Shown one piece after another: positions 48,395 to 56,685 of a stretch of DNA of 64,000 nucleotides. The stretch is from the NCBI RefSeq assembly GCF_029542785.1, contig NC_083373.1, positions 310,001 through 374,000 of the forward strand. Reading direction: 5' to 3'. Below the pieces are notes generated by a model that ran no database searches, was not told the DNA's origin, and saw only the letters and a program-made list of their open reading frames with translations. Each line of letters starts with the position of its first letter. The first letter of the stretch is position 1. The position numbers were made by a program, and so were the translations under genes. Origin of the DNA: Malassezia japonica (taxonomy: Eukaryota > Basidiomycota > Malasseziomycetes > Malasseziales > Malasseziaceae).

Positions 48395-49804
48395 CTAATC
48401 GGGCAACTCGAGCGCCCAGCCGGGCGCGTCCAGCGGCTCGTTCACCGCAACCACAGCGGTGAGGACGGTGATGTCGTCGTTCTTGCCGCCGACGTAGTAG
48501 ATACCCTCCTCGTTTGCGTGCTGCTGGAATGGACTCGTGAGGACGCGGGGGTCCTCGCTCGTCGCCTTGGCCATGTTGCACAGCGACTCGGAGATCATAT
48601 AGGGCAGGTCGACTTTGCTCTCGGGCGCGTTGGACGCTTTCGTCCGGAAGTGTGCGAGGATATCCTGTACACGTTCGATGATATCCTCGTCAAATATATT
48701 GTCAAGCAGCCCGTCCGACGCCATAATCACCACGTCCCCGTCCTGCACCTGGAGCGTCCAGTGCCCGGCGTCCTCTTTGGGCGAGTCCCAGTGGGTCTTG
48801 TCCGTAACGCCGTCGTAGGTATGGATCACGGTGCTCAGGCGCTCGTTCACATCGGGCAGCTCGTCATCCATCGCGCCGTCGGGGATCATCCCGTCGCGGT
48901 GCATGCACAGCGCCGACGCCAGACTCACACTCTCCACTGTCGAGTCCATCATGCCGAGCTGGACGGGGAAGTTGAACGAGTGCTGCTGCTCGGCACTTCG
49001 GAAGATCATGGTATTTTCGCGGATGAGCATCAGCACGCAGTCGCCCATGTTGGCAATACGCAGCTCGTCGCCCCGCAGCATCGCAATTAGCGCCGTAGAA
49101 CTGCCCATGATGCCTTCGCGCTTCGACGCGCGCACGCACCGCTCCCACGCAGTCTGCAGGATCTCGACGGGGTCGCTGTTGTTCCAGCGTGCCACGGAGT
49201 CGTCCACCTCGCCCTCGTCCGTGAGCTGCATGCAGGCACGGTCCAGATTGCTCAGCTCGGCATGGCAAAAGTGCATCAGCAGCCGCGAAAAGAGCGCTGG
49301 GTCCGCCCGCGCAGCAGATGCCCAGCCGCCGACTCCGTCGGCAATGCCCAGCGCATCTTCTTTCAAAAAGTATGCATCCTCGCCAACCTGCTGGCTCTGC
49401 AGGCGCGTCTGCACGATCCGCCCATTGTATCGGATGGCCGAGTGCAGTCCTTTTCCGTGCAGGTAATCGACCGAACTCGGGAGCTCGGGCTCGTCCGGCT
49501 CATCGTCCTCGATGGGCTGACGCTGCGCCTCGCCGCCGCCGATCAGAAAGTCGGCAATCGGACCAAACATACTCTGGCTCTTTTCCGGCGCTTTGCCTTG
49601 CTTCTGTGGCCGCAGCTTCGGGATGCCGTATGCGGCAGAGTGAAAGACATAAAGAGCGGTCGCAAGACCGCAGTTCTCACCGTGAAAGGCACGGCGTCCA
49701 CTGGGTATATGGCTGGTACTTGCAAGCGAGACGGTGCATCGCCGTGCGATCGGGCCACCGAGGGGCGCCCGCGCACACACAAACCCTCGCGCGGATAGTA
49801 ACAT
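48395..49804 (-). CDS. PTC7: Mitochondrial PP2C-type phosphatase (Ptc7-like)
   Basis: 469 aa from the ATG at 49804 (the frame opens at a TTG four codons earlier). The N-terminus (MLLSARGFVCARAPLGGPIA, then RRCTVSLAS) looks like a mitochondrial presequence. The phosphatase core has VGEDAYFLKEDALGIADGVG (metal ligands D and G) followed by GWAS, GSSTALIAMLRGDELRIANM with GDCVLM, VQDGDVVIMASDGLLDNIFD and GKNDDITVLTAVV near the end. This SpoIIE/PP2C variant with a GWAS motif is typical of Ptc7. In yeast that protein dephosphorylates Coq7 and other mitochondrial proteins. The 38-codon Glu/Pro-rich insert after the presequence is not part of the fold. Confidence 0.88.
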   Translation of the reverse strand: MLLSARGFVCARAPLGGPIARRCTVSLASTSHIPSGRRAFHGENCGLATALYVFHSAAYGIPKLRPQKQGKAPEKSQSMFGPIADFLIGGGEAQRQPIEDDEPDEPELPSSVDYLHGKGLHSAIRYNGRIVQTRLQSQQVGEDAYFLKEDALGIADGVGGWASAARADPALFSRLLMHFCHAELSNLDRACMQLTDEGEVDDSVARWNNSDPVEILQTAWERCVRASKREGIMGSSTALIAMLRGDELRIANMGDCVLMLIRENTMIFRSAEQQHSFNFPVQLGMMDSTVESVSLASALCMHRDGMIPDGAMDDELPDVNERLSTVIHTYDGVTDKTHWDSPKEDAGHWTLQVQDGDVVIMASDGLLDNIFDEDIIERVQDILAHFRTKASNAPESKVDLPYMISESLCNMAKATSEDPRVLTSPFQQHANEEGIYYVGGKNDDITVLTAVVAVNEPLDAPGWALELPD

Positions 49805-49994
49805 GGGGCTATACAAGGGCCACTGCAGCCTACTAAGGCTGCTCCGGTGTGCCCTGCTCGCGTACGTGGGGAAAGGACGCCACTCGGCAATGGTGCGCCG
49901 TGAAAAATTGGGGCGGTCCTTTTCGGTGATGCACGTCCCTTTCCCGATCTCGAACTGTTCAAATGACTATCGCTGGCTAGTTTGCCAAGGTACG

Positions 49995-50103
49995 GGCGAG
50001 GTGCCGGAGTGGTTATCGGGAACGCCTAGAATTTCATTCTACACCGATTTAGGTGGCAAGCGTTTGGTCTCTGACCGCACAGGTTCGAATCCTGTTCTCG
50101 TCG
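49995..50103 (+). tRNA. tRNA-Ser(AGA) with a 27-nt intron
   Basis: The acceptor stem pairs GGCGAGG with TCTCGTC (two G-U pairs), with discriminator G at 50103. The D arm is CCG...CGG. The anticodon stem is AACGC/GCGTT and the loop starts CTAGAA, so the anticodon is AGA (Ser). An intron of 27 nt (50032-50058) begins one base after the anticodon, the canonical position. The variable arm is GGTC TCT GACC and the T arm ACAGG TTCGAAT CCTGT. A long variable arm and G73 fit serine tRNA. Confidence 0.93.
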
Positions 50104-50106
50104 TTC

Positions 50107-50114
50107 TTTTTTTT
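50107..50114 (+). terminator. RNA polymerase III terminator of tRNA-Ser
   Basis: A run of eight T begins 4 nt after the tRNA end. Confidence 0.85.
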
Positions 50115-50166
50115 GGGCAGCCCGGACGCTCAACCTCCACTTCCTGGAGGAACTAGCGCCTCTTGG

Positions 50167-50895
50167 ATGCCACCCGCGATGCCCAAGGGGGGGGCGGCGC
50201 TGCTGGTGGTCGACTGCCAGCATGATTTTTTGCAAGGTTCTTGTATGTATACACAGGAAGCTTATACAGTGGCTGTACCGGGTGCATTGAAAATACTTCC
50301 TGATATTGTACGCATCATTCAAGAGCACAAGTGGGATTTAGTCGTTGCAACGCAGGATTACCACCCTCCAAACCATATTTCGTTCGCGTCGCGGCATGGC
50401 GTCGAACCTTTTCAGCTTTGCGAAGTGCCTCATCCTTTTTTTCCCGATTCCGTGAAAGTTTCGCAGATGATGTGGCCGGTGCACTGCGTCCAGGAGACGC
50501 ACGGCGCCGAGCTCGACAGCACGGTGCGCGCGGCGCTCGACGCAAAAGAGGCGAGCGGCACGCCTGTGCACTATGTGAAGAAGGGCGAAGATTCTAATTT
50601 TGACAGTTATTCGGCTTTTGCTTCGAACGAGTACATTCTCTTTACGGAACTGACCAGTCTGCTTTTTGGCGCACAGCCCCACGCAATCAGCACCGTGGTC
50701 GTCGTGGGCCTCGCGACGGACTACTGTGTAATGTCGACCGCTGTCGATGCGGCCAAGTTTGGGCTGCGCACGCTCGTGCCCAAGGACTGCGTGCGCGGTG
50801 TCGAATCGACCACCACCGAGCAGGCCATCGAAAAGATGCAGGTGTACGGCTGCGAAATATTTGAGACACGCGAGGCTTTGTTGGCAGCTATTTAG
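50167..50895 (+). CDS. PNC1: Nicotinamidase (Pnc1)
   Basis: 242 aa; an alternative Met is four codons in. The isochorismatase-type fold has D16 (LLVVDCQHDF), metal ligands D64, H66 and H70 (QDYHPPNH), a catalytic Lys at 138 or 139 (YVKKGEDS) and the nucleophile C187 (GLATDYCVMST). The enzyme converts nicotinamide to nicotinate in NAD salvage and so affects sirtuins. Parts of the gene (50220-50460 and 50588-50670) use clearly more A/T-ending codons than its neighbours, while the middle is GC-rich. The stop TAG at 50893-50895 overlaps the TAA stop of the convergent TRP-like channel gene. Confidence 0.93.
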   Translation: MPPAMPKGGAALLVVDCQHDFLQGSCMYTQEAYTVAVPGALKILPDIVRIIQEHKWDLVVATQDYHPPNHISFASRHGVEPFQLCEVPHPFFPDSVKVSQMMWPVHCVQETHGAELDSTVRAALDAKEASGTPVHYVKKGEDSNFDSYSAFASNEYILFTELTSLLFGAQPHAISTVVVVGLATDYCVMSTAVDAAKFGLRTLVPKDCVRGVESTTTEQAIEKMQVYGCEIFETREALLAAI

Positions 50896-53438
50896 CTAGA
50901 ATAGAGGTTTGCCCCTGCTCCAACAATAGGCGGCTGTGCACGAGGGAGTGTAGGCAAGCCATCCTCGGTGTTGAGTACAGATTGTGCATGGTCTGAAGTT
51001 GGCTGGGACTGTACAGGGAGGGCATCGTTCCGACCGTTGCCCGCGAGGACGTGTGCGTCGGCGCTGCTCTCTTGCGGCTCGTTGCCGACGTGTGCCTCTT
51101 GCGGCTCGTTGCCGACGTGCGTCTCTTCGCGCTCGTGGGCATCGTGGCCGTCTGCTGGCTCGTGGCTCGGCTCGTGCGCCTCACGACCGTCTGCTGGCTC
51201 GTGGCTCGGTTCGTGGGCATCGCGATCGTCCTCGGGTTCATGGCGCTCGTGGGCATCGTGCTCGCGTTCGCCCGAGTATCCCTGCGCCTCATAAGCCTCC
51301 GTCGGGCGATCGCTGTACGGCGCGCCGTGCATGTGTTCGACCATCTGGACATGTTTCCCGTAGCGCCCCGTCCAACGTTGCTGCCGCGAAAAGAGCGCTG
51401 CGATAATGTCCCAGAGGAAGACAAAAAAGATGAACACGACCGCGAGGCCAACGGCGGCGAAAAGAACGAATCCGATCACGGCCCGCGGAATGCCCCAGAT
51501 GTTCGCTTCGGTCGTAAGCACCACACACAGTGCCCAGCACACGATGCGGAAGAGTGCGAGGATATACTGGACAAAGTCTGTCCACTTGTCCCTGCCCGGG
51601 CGGAGGATGACGAGCAGGAGAAAGAGGATCACATCCACGGTCAAGAGACCGACTGTCTGGCGCATCGCCAGGTCGTTGCGCTGCGGCAGAGCGATAAAGC
51701 ACGCACGCAAAAAGTGGCACACGAGGTGCACGGTGGCGAACCAGTAGTACTTGGGCCGGTACGGCTCGGCCATCGTGCCGACGCGTGTCGCCGACCCATA
51801 CGTGTCCCATGGGGATTGGTACTCGTCGAAGTAGAGCGAGTGAGCGTCGCGTGTCTTGGCGACGTGCATAAACATCGGCCCCAGCATCGCGACCCAGACA
51901 AGGACGAGCGCAGCGAGGATAAAGGCTGCCGATACGTGCGACGGCCATCCCGTGGCGTGGGCGAACTGGAAGAGGATAAAGACGAGCAGCGGCGGCGTCG
52001 CAGCTTCCACGACGCGGAACAGGATCGGGCGCACGTAAAAGAAGGTAAATTTGAGGAACGGCATGACGGCGCGTCCCATGCGCGAGCCCGCGAGACCCGT
52101 TGCGGCCGCGGGCGCTTCGAGGAGCGGCTCGCCGCCGAGCGTGTGGCCCTCGTGGCGTTCTTCGGTGAGGACGCGCGACTCTTCGACGGCCGTGTCGTCC
52201 GCGAGGGGCTGCTTTTCCGGTGCGCCCTGCTCGACGCGGCGTCCCTGGGCGATGCTGTGGACGAGCGTGGCGACGAGGCCGACCAACAGCAAGACCACCA
52301 CAGCGATGCACAAGACAAAGAGCCAGTTGACGAGCACCGTGAGGAAGGCCGAGTTGGGCGAGATGTCGAGCGACTCGGAGTAGTAGTAGATGCCCGTCTG
52401 CGAGAAGCCGATATTGTCACTGGCGAGTACGACCGACTGCGACGAGCCGCCCGAGTCCATCTCGCCGCCCGGCCCCGTATTCGGCGCGTAGAGCGCGCGC
52501 TTTCCCAGTGCCGAGCCAAAGACGTCGCCCAGCGAGTTGGACGACCCCGTGAAGACGGCCGGGGAGCCTGGGTTCAGCGACGCGGCCGGGTAGAGGTTGG
52601 CGAGGCGCGAGTAGTACGCCTTCATCAGCGCCGAGTAGAGAATCCCGTCGTCGTTTGTGTGCGCGTCCAGGCGTGTTTTGTAGATCGCATTCTGGACCGG
52701 GCGGATAAAGATCAGGCCGACCGACCATGCGAACGACAGCGAGAACTGGTGGTAGACGAGCGGGATGATGAGCGTGAGCATCGATGCAAAAGCGACCGTG
52801 TGCAATGTGCTCACCACGTCCACGACACGCCAGCGCAGTGACGAGAGCGAGTCACGGTACAGCGTCGCGCACACCATCGCGACAGCCGCGGCGATGGTAA
52901 AGCCCATCGTCGCCCACACGACCCGTTCTGAGCGGGCGGTGAGGCCGTTGGACAGCGTGACTTGCATGCACCCCACGGTGTTGTTGGTGCCCTGTTCGAT
53001 GAGGCGCATCACGCCCAGTGCCTCAATATCCGGCACGCTATACACAATGTCTGGCACGCGCGACGCGTATTCTTCCGGGACGTTGAAAATGCCGTTCCCT
53101 GAAAAGTTGTACTGGGGCACCGGGCAGAGCGACCCCCCCCCAATCTGGCACAGATCGATGCTCATATTAAACATGTCGCGTCCGTATGCGAAGAGGTTCA
53201 GGTCTGCCGACATGCTCACGTTGCTCGGGCGTGCCGACGCCGTCAGCTGAAACTCGAGTGAAGAATTGTGGCGGAAAAATTGGACATCCATCGACGAGAT
53301 CAGGATCTCATCCGGGTTCGAGCAGTACGCCGCTGTCGACGTATACAGCCTCTGCCGTTCGACCGAGAGCTTCTCAGCGACTGCGCTGGCGTGCGCCAGC
53401 GGCAGCGCGAGCAGCCACGCCAGCCGATGGAGGCGCAT
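50892..53438 (-). CDS. TRP-like ion channel / Flc family membrane protein
   Basis: 848 aa. A signal peptide (MRLHRLAWLLALPLAHASA) precedes an extracellular ML-like domain with paired cysteines (YCSNPDEILISS, DLCQIGGGSLCPV, VGCMQVTLSNG). About nine membrane helices follow, including the region RVVWATMGFTIAAAVAMVCA and the conserved LYFDEYQSPWDTYGSATRVG motif typical of fungal TRP/Flc proteins, then ILALFRIVCWALCVVL. The cytosolic tail (last 150 residues) is a degenerate repeat of HEPSHEPADG, ERHEPEDDRDAHE and VGNEPQEAH units. The family includes Flc FAD/heme transporters and calcium-linked channels; ion or substrate specificity cannot be read here. Confidence 0.85.
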   Translation of the reverse strand: MRLHRLAWLLALPLAHASAVAEKLSVERQRLYTSTAAYCSNPDEILISSMDVQFFRHNSSLEFQLTASARPSNVSMSADLNLFAYGRDMFNMSIDLCQIGGGSLCPVPQYNFSGNGIFNVPEEYASRVPDIVYSVPDIEALGVMRLIEQGTNNTVGCMQVTLSNGLTARSERVVWATMGFTIAAAVAMVCATLYRDSLSSLRWRVVDVVSTLHTVAFASMLTLIIPLVYHQFSLSFAWSVGLIFIRPVQNAIYKTRLDAHTNDDGILYSALMKAYYSRLANLYPAASLNPGSPAVFTGSSNSLGDVFGSALGKRALYAPNTGPGGEMDSGGSSQSVVLASDNIGFSQTGIYYYSESLDISPNSAFLTVLVNWLFVLCIAVVVLLLVGLVATLVHSIAQGRRVEQGAPEKQPLADDTAVEESRVLTEERHEGHTLGGEPLLEAPAAATGLAGSRMGRAVMPFLKFTFFYVRPILFRVVEAATPPLLVFILFQFAHATGWPSHVSAAFILAALVLVWVAMLGPMFMHVAKTRDAHSLYFDEYQSPWDTYGSATRVGTMAEPYRPKYYWFATVHLVCHFLRACFIALPQRNDLAMRQTVGLLTVDVILFLLLVILRPGRDKWTDFVQYILALFRIVCWALCVVLTTEANIWGIPRAVIGFVLFAAVGLAVVFIFFVFLWDIIAALFSRQQRWTGRYGKHVQMVEHMHGAPYSDRPTEAYEAQGYSGEREHDAHERHEPEDDRDAHEPSHEPADGREAHEPSHEPADGHDAHEREETHVGNEPQEAHVGNEPQESSADAHVLAGNGRNDALPVQSQPTSDHAQSVLNTEDGLPTLPRAQPPIVGAGANLYSS

Positions 53439-53511
53439 GGTGCACTACCTGATGACTAAGCACACGTGTTGCTGGCACCGAGCCGCGAGGAACCGAGCGA
53501 CCCACTTCGGT

Positions 53512-56500
53512 ATGGCAATCGAGGGAGCACCCGAGCAAGGTCTGCGCGACGGCGCGCCGATGGCCGATCCCTTCCCGAGCCTCAGCGGCGAGTCTTATGC
53601 GGCACCGAGCGGCACGCGCGAGAAGAAAGCAAGCAGCGGCCGCCCCGACGTTGCTTCGCAGGACGCGTTCCCGTCGCTGGGCGGCAGCGCTCCGGCCGCG
53701 CGCCCCGCCGGTTCGGCGTGGGTGAGCAAGGTGCCGGTGATCCAGCGCGTGACGCACCAGGCGTCGGTGTCGCTGCGTCTCGCGGACGACCAGCTGCCCC
53801 GCCTGAGCCACCTGCTAAACAAGGTGCAGCAGACGTGCGCGAATGTGCGCATCGAGGCGAGCACGACGCGCAAGACGAACCTCACCACGTTCATCATCAA
53901 AGGCCCGAGCGAGGCAAGCGTGCAGCAGGCCAAGAAGGAGCTTACTGTGCTCCTTGCGCGCCGCGTGACGCTCCCTGTGCTGATTCCGGCGTCGCTGCGT
54001 GCGTTTGTCATCGGCCAGGGCGGCAAGAACATCAAGGCGATCACCGAAGAGACCGGTGTGCGCATCCAGATTCCCCCGCGCACCGGCAACGAGCAGGAGA
54101 ACGAGGACCCGCTGCTCGACGAGCAGGTCGAGGTCACGATCGAGGGTGACGAAATCAATGCGCAGCAGGCGCAGGCCAAAATTCAGGCTTTGGTCGCGGA
54201 GCGCACCTCCAAGATCACGCAGCGCCTCACGCACATTGACCACACCTACTATCCGTTTATTGCGGGCGCGCGCAATGCCCATGCCGCGCAGCTCGCCGAG
54301 ACGACCGGCCGCGGCGAGGTGAGCGTGCACGTCCCCCCGCGCGGCGCGCTGGTCGCACGCGATGCGCCCGACAACCGCAACCGCGATCTGTCGATCATTG
54401 TGAGCGGCGAGCGCGACGCGGTCGCTGCCGTCGTCGCTGCGATCGACGCCGAGGTCCAGGACATGAAGACCAAGTTCCGGACCCTGTCGATGAACATCCC
54501 TAAGCGCCAGCACGCGTTCCTCACCGGCGACAGCGCCGCGGATATCCTCGAAAAGACGCAGTGCACCGTCGAGCTTCCGCCGCAGGCCGACGTCTCGGAC
54601 ACGGTCACGATCCGCGGCCCCCAGGCGCAGCTCCCCCACGCGCTCACCGCCGCGCTCGAAAAGGCGAATGCGGTGAGCGTGCAGAGCGTCGACCTCGGCG
54701 TGCTGCACACGCCCGGCGAGCATGTGCGCCACCTTGCGCAGTGGCTCGCCCACCGCGTGCCCCGCCAGCAAGGCGTGCAGGTGTACTTCCCCAAGAAGGA
54801 CGCCTCGGCGGTCGAGGTTGTCGGCGCGGACGCTGCTGCCGTCGGCCATCTCACGGGCGAGATCGAGGCGCTGGCGAAGCCGATTACGCCTGCGCTCGTG
54901 CGCACTGTCGAGCTCGATCCGCTGGCGCACGGCCTGGTGATTGGCAAGAAAGGCCAGGGTCTCAAGGCGTACGAGGCGCGCGGCGTCGATGTCCTCGTCC
55001 CCCCCGAGAACTCGGGTCGCGGCGATGTGCTTCTTGTGCTCGGTCGCCCCGCTGCGCTGCAGAGCCTGCCGAGCGGCGCGGAGCGTGACGCGGCCGCCGC
55101 CTCGGTCCTGGACGGGATTGCTGCGGAGCTCGCGCAGTACGGTGCCGATGCCGCCAACATGCGCACCGAGCAGCTCGAGGTCCCCAGCAAGTACCACGGC
55201 GCGATTGTCGGCCCCGAAGGTACGGTGCTGAACGCGATTATCGGCGAGGACCGCCTGCTGATTGCGGTCGGCGCCGCCCGCGACGCGCGTGCGAAGCAGT
55301 ACGCTTCTTCGCCGCTTACGGACGACTCGATCGTGATTCGTGGCGCGTCCGACGCGGTGGAGCGTGCTGCTGCCAAGATTCGCGCGATTGCTGCCGACGC
55401 GGAGCAGGATGCGATCGTGAACGGCCACGTGGAAGAGCTGTCGGTGGCTCCTCAGCACGTTCCGCACCTCATTGGCCGCGGCGGCGCTGGCGTGACCAAG
55501 CTGCGCGAGGAGCTCGGCGTGAAGATTGATATCGGCGAGCCGGACGCCAAGCGCCCGGTCAAGATTGTGCTGACCGGCCGCAAAGAGTGCGTCGCCGAGG
55601 CCAAGGCGCGTCTTGCTTCGCAGGCGCAGCGCCTCGCGGACGAGCAGACTGCGACACTTGCCGTGCCGTCCGAGCTCTTTGGCTCGATCATCGGCCAGGG
55701 CGGCAAGTACGTGACGCGTCTGCAAGAAAAGTACGACGTGCGGATCAACTTCCCCCAGGACCGCAAGGCGGCCAAGGGCGAGGTCTCGATCCGCGGCACG
55801 AAAAAGGGCGTCGAGGCCGCCAAGGCCGAGATCCTCGAGCTGATTGCGTACGAGCAAGAGAACGGGCACGTGGAGACGTTCGAGGTCCCGTCCAAGGCCG
55901 TGCCGCGCATCCTGGGCAAGAGCGGCGCGATGATCAACCAGATCCGTATCGACACCGGTGCCGAGGTCGACCTCGAGCGCGACGGCCAAAAAGCCGCGCT
56001 GCGCCTGCGCGGCAGTAAGGACGCGGTGGCGCAGGCACGCGCGGCGATCTCCGAGATTGTCGAGCGCGTCGAGTCCGAGGCGTCGCACACGCTCCAGGTT
56101 CCCGCGCGCTTCCACGGCGCGCTGATCGGCAGCGGCGGCGCCAACCTGCGCGAGATCATCACGCGTGCGGGCGCCCCTGAAGAGGCCAAGTCGCACGCGC
56201 AGTACGTCAAGTTCCCGCGCGCCTCGGAGCCCTCCGACCAGGTCACGGTGCGTGGGCCCAAGGCGCTCGCCCAGCAGATCGCCGACGAGCTCGAGAAGGA
56301 GGCCAAGCGCCTCGCGGACCGCGTCGTGTACGGCGCCGCGGCGCCCCCGTCCATGCACCGCCAGCTCATCTCGCGGGGCGGCACGCGCCAGAGCGACTGG
56401 CAGACGCGCCACCAGGTGAGCGTCGTCGTGCCCAACTGGCGCGAGTACCCGGAGCTCGGCACGCCGGCCAACGCCGCGGAGCTCGAGGGTGTGGACGCGG

Positions 56501-56631
56501 CGTCGATTGTCAAGGTCGTCGGACCCCCCGAGGCCATCCAGACTGTCTTGGCCGAGATCGCGCAGCTGCGCGACGCGGACGCGGCGCGCCGCGCCCGCTC
56601 CGCCAAGGCCCGGATCGACCAGGACCCGTAG
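53512..56631 (+). CDS. SCP160: Scp160/vigilin, multi-KH RNA-binding protein
   Basis: 1039 aa from the ATG at 53512; the frame opens earlier but overlaps the start of the TRP gene. About ten KH repeats are visible. Well-formed GxxG loops include VIGQGGKNIKAI, VIGKKGQGLKAY, IVGPEGTVLNAI, LIGRGGAGVTKL, IIGQGGKYVTRL, ILGKSGAMINQI and LIGSGGANLREI, separated by variant copies that lack the loop (such as FIAGARNAHAAQLAE and FLTGDSAADILE). The N-terminus has a short DPFPSLSG element repeated as DAFPSLGG. Scp160/vigilin binds mRNAs and polysomes at the ER. No intron is needed. Confidence 0.9.
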   Translation: MAIEGAPEQGLRDGAPMADPFPSLSGESYAAPSGTREKKASSGRPDVASQDAFPSLGGSAPAARPAGSAWVSKVPVIQRVTHQASVSLRLADDQLPRLSHLLNKVQQTCANVRIEASTTRKTNLTTFIIKGPSEASVQQAKKELTVLLARRVTLPVLIPASLRAFVIGQGGKNIKAITEETGVRIQIPPRTGNEQENEDPLLDEQVEVTIEGDEINAQQAQAKIQALVAERTSKITQRLTHIDHTYYPFIAGARNAHAAQLAETTGRGEVSVHVPPRGALVARDAPDNRNRDLSIIVSGERDAVAAVVAAIDAEVQDMKTKFRTLSMNIPKRQHAFLTGDSAADILEKTQCTVELPPQADVSDTVTIRGPQAQLPHALTAALEKANAVSVQSVDLGVLHTPGEHVRHLAQWLAHRVPRQQGVQVYFPKKDASAVEVVGADAAAVGHLTGEIEALAKPITPALVRTVELDPLAHGLVIGKKGQGLKAYEARGVDVLVPPENSGRGDVLLVLGRPAALQSLPSGAERDAAAASVLDGIAAELAQYGADAANMRTEQLEVPSKYHGAIVGPEGTVLNAIIGEDRLLIAVGAARDARAKQYASSPLTDDSIVIRGASDAVERAAAKIRAIAADAEQDAIVNGHVEELSVAPQHVPHLIGRGGAGVTKLREELGVKIDIGEPDAKRPVKIVLTGRKECVAEAKARLASQAQRLADEQTATLAVPSELFGSIIGQGGKYVTRLQEKYDVRINFPQDRKAAKGEVSIRGTKKGVEAAKAEILELIAYEQENGHVETFEVPSKAVPRILGKSGAMINQIRIDTGAEVDLERDGQKAALRLRGSKDAVAQARAAISEIVERVESEASHTLQVPARFHGALIGSGGANLREIITRAGAPEEAKSHAQYVKFPRASEPSDQVTVRGPKALAQQIADELEKEAKRLADRVVYGAAAPPSMHRQLISRGGTRQSDWQTRHQVSVVVPNWREYPELGTPANAAELEGVDAASIVKVVGPPEAIQTVLAEIAQLRDADAARRARSAKARIDQDP

Positions 56632-56685
56632 CCCGATAAGCCCGATTCTATCAGATATACGGTCGAGATTGCGCTTCCGTCGCGG
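56632..56685 (+). promoter_or_regulatory. 54-bp promoter of the siderophore transporter with two GATA elements
   Basis: Between the Scp160 stop (56629-56631) and the transporter ATG (56686) lie CGATAA at 56634-56639 and ATCAGATAT at 56650-56658. The latter matches the iron-repressor consensus ATCWGATAA at 8 of 9 positions; its reverse strand reads TGATAG. Two GATA words in 54 bp is well above chance for this GC-rich DNA. Confidence 0.55.
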
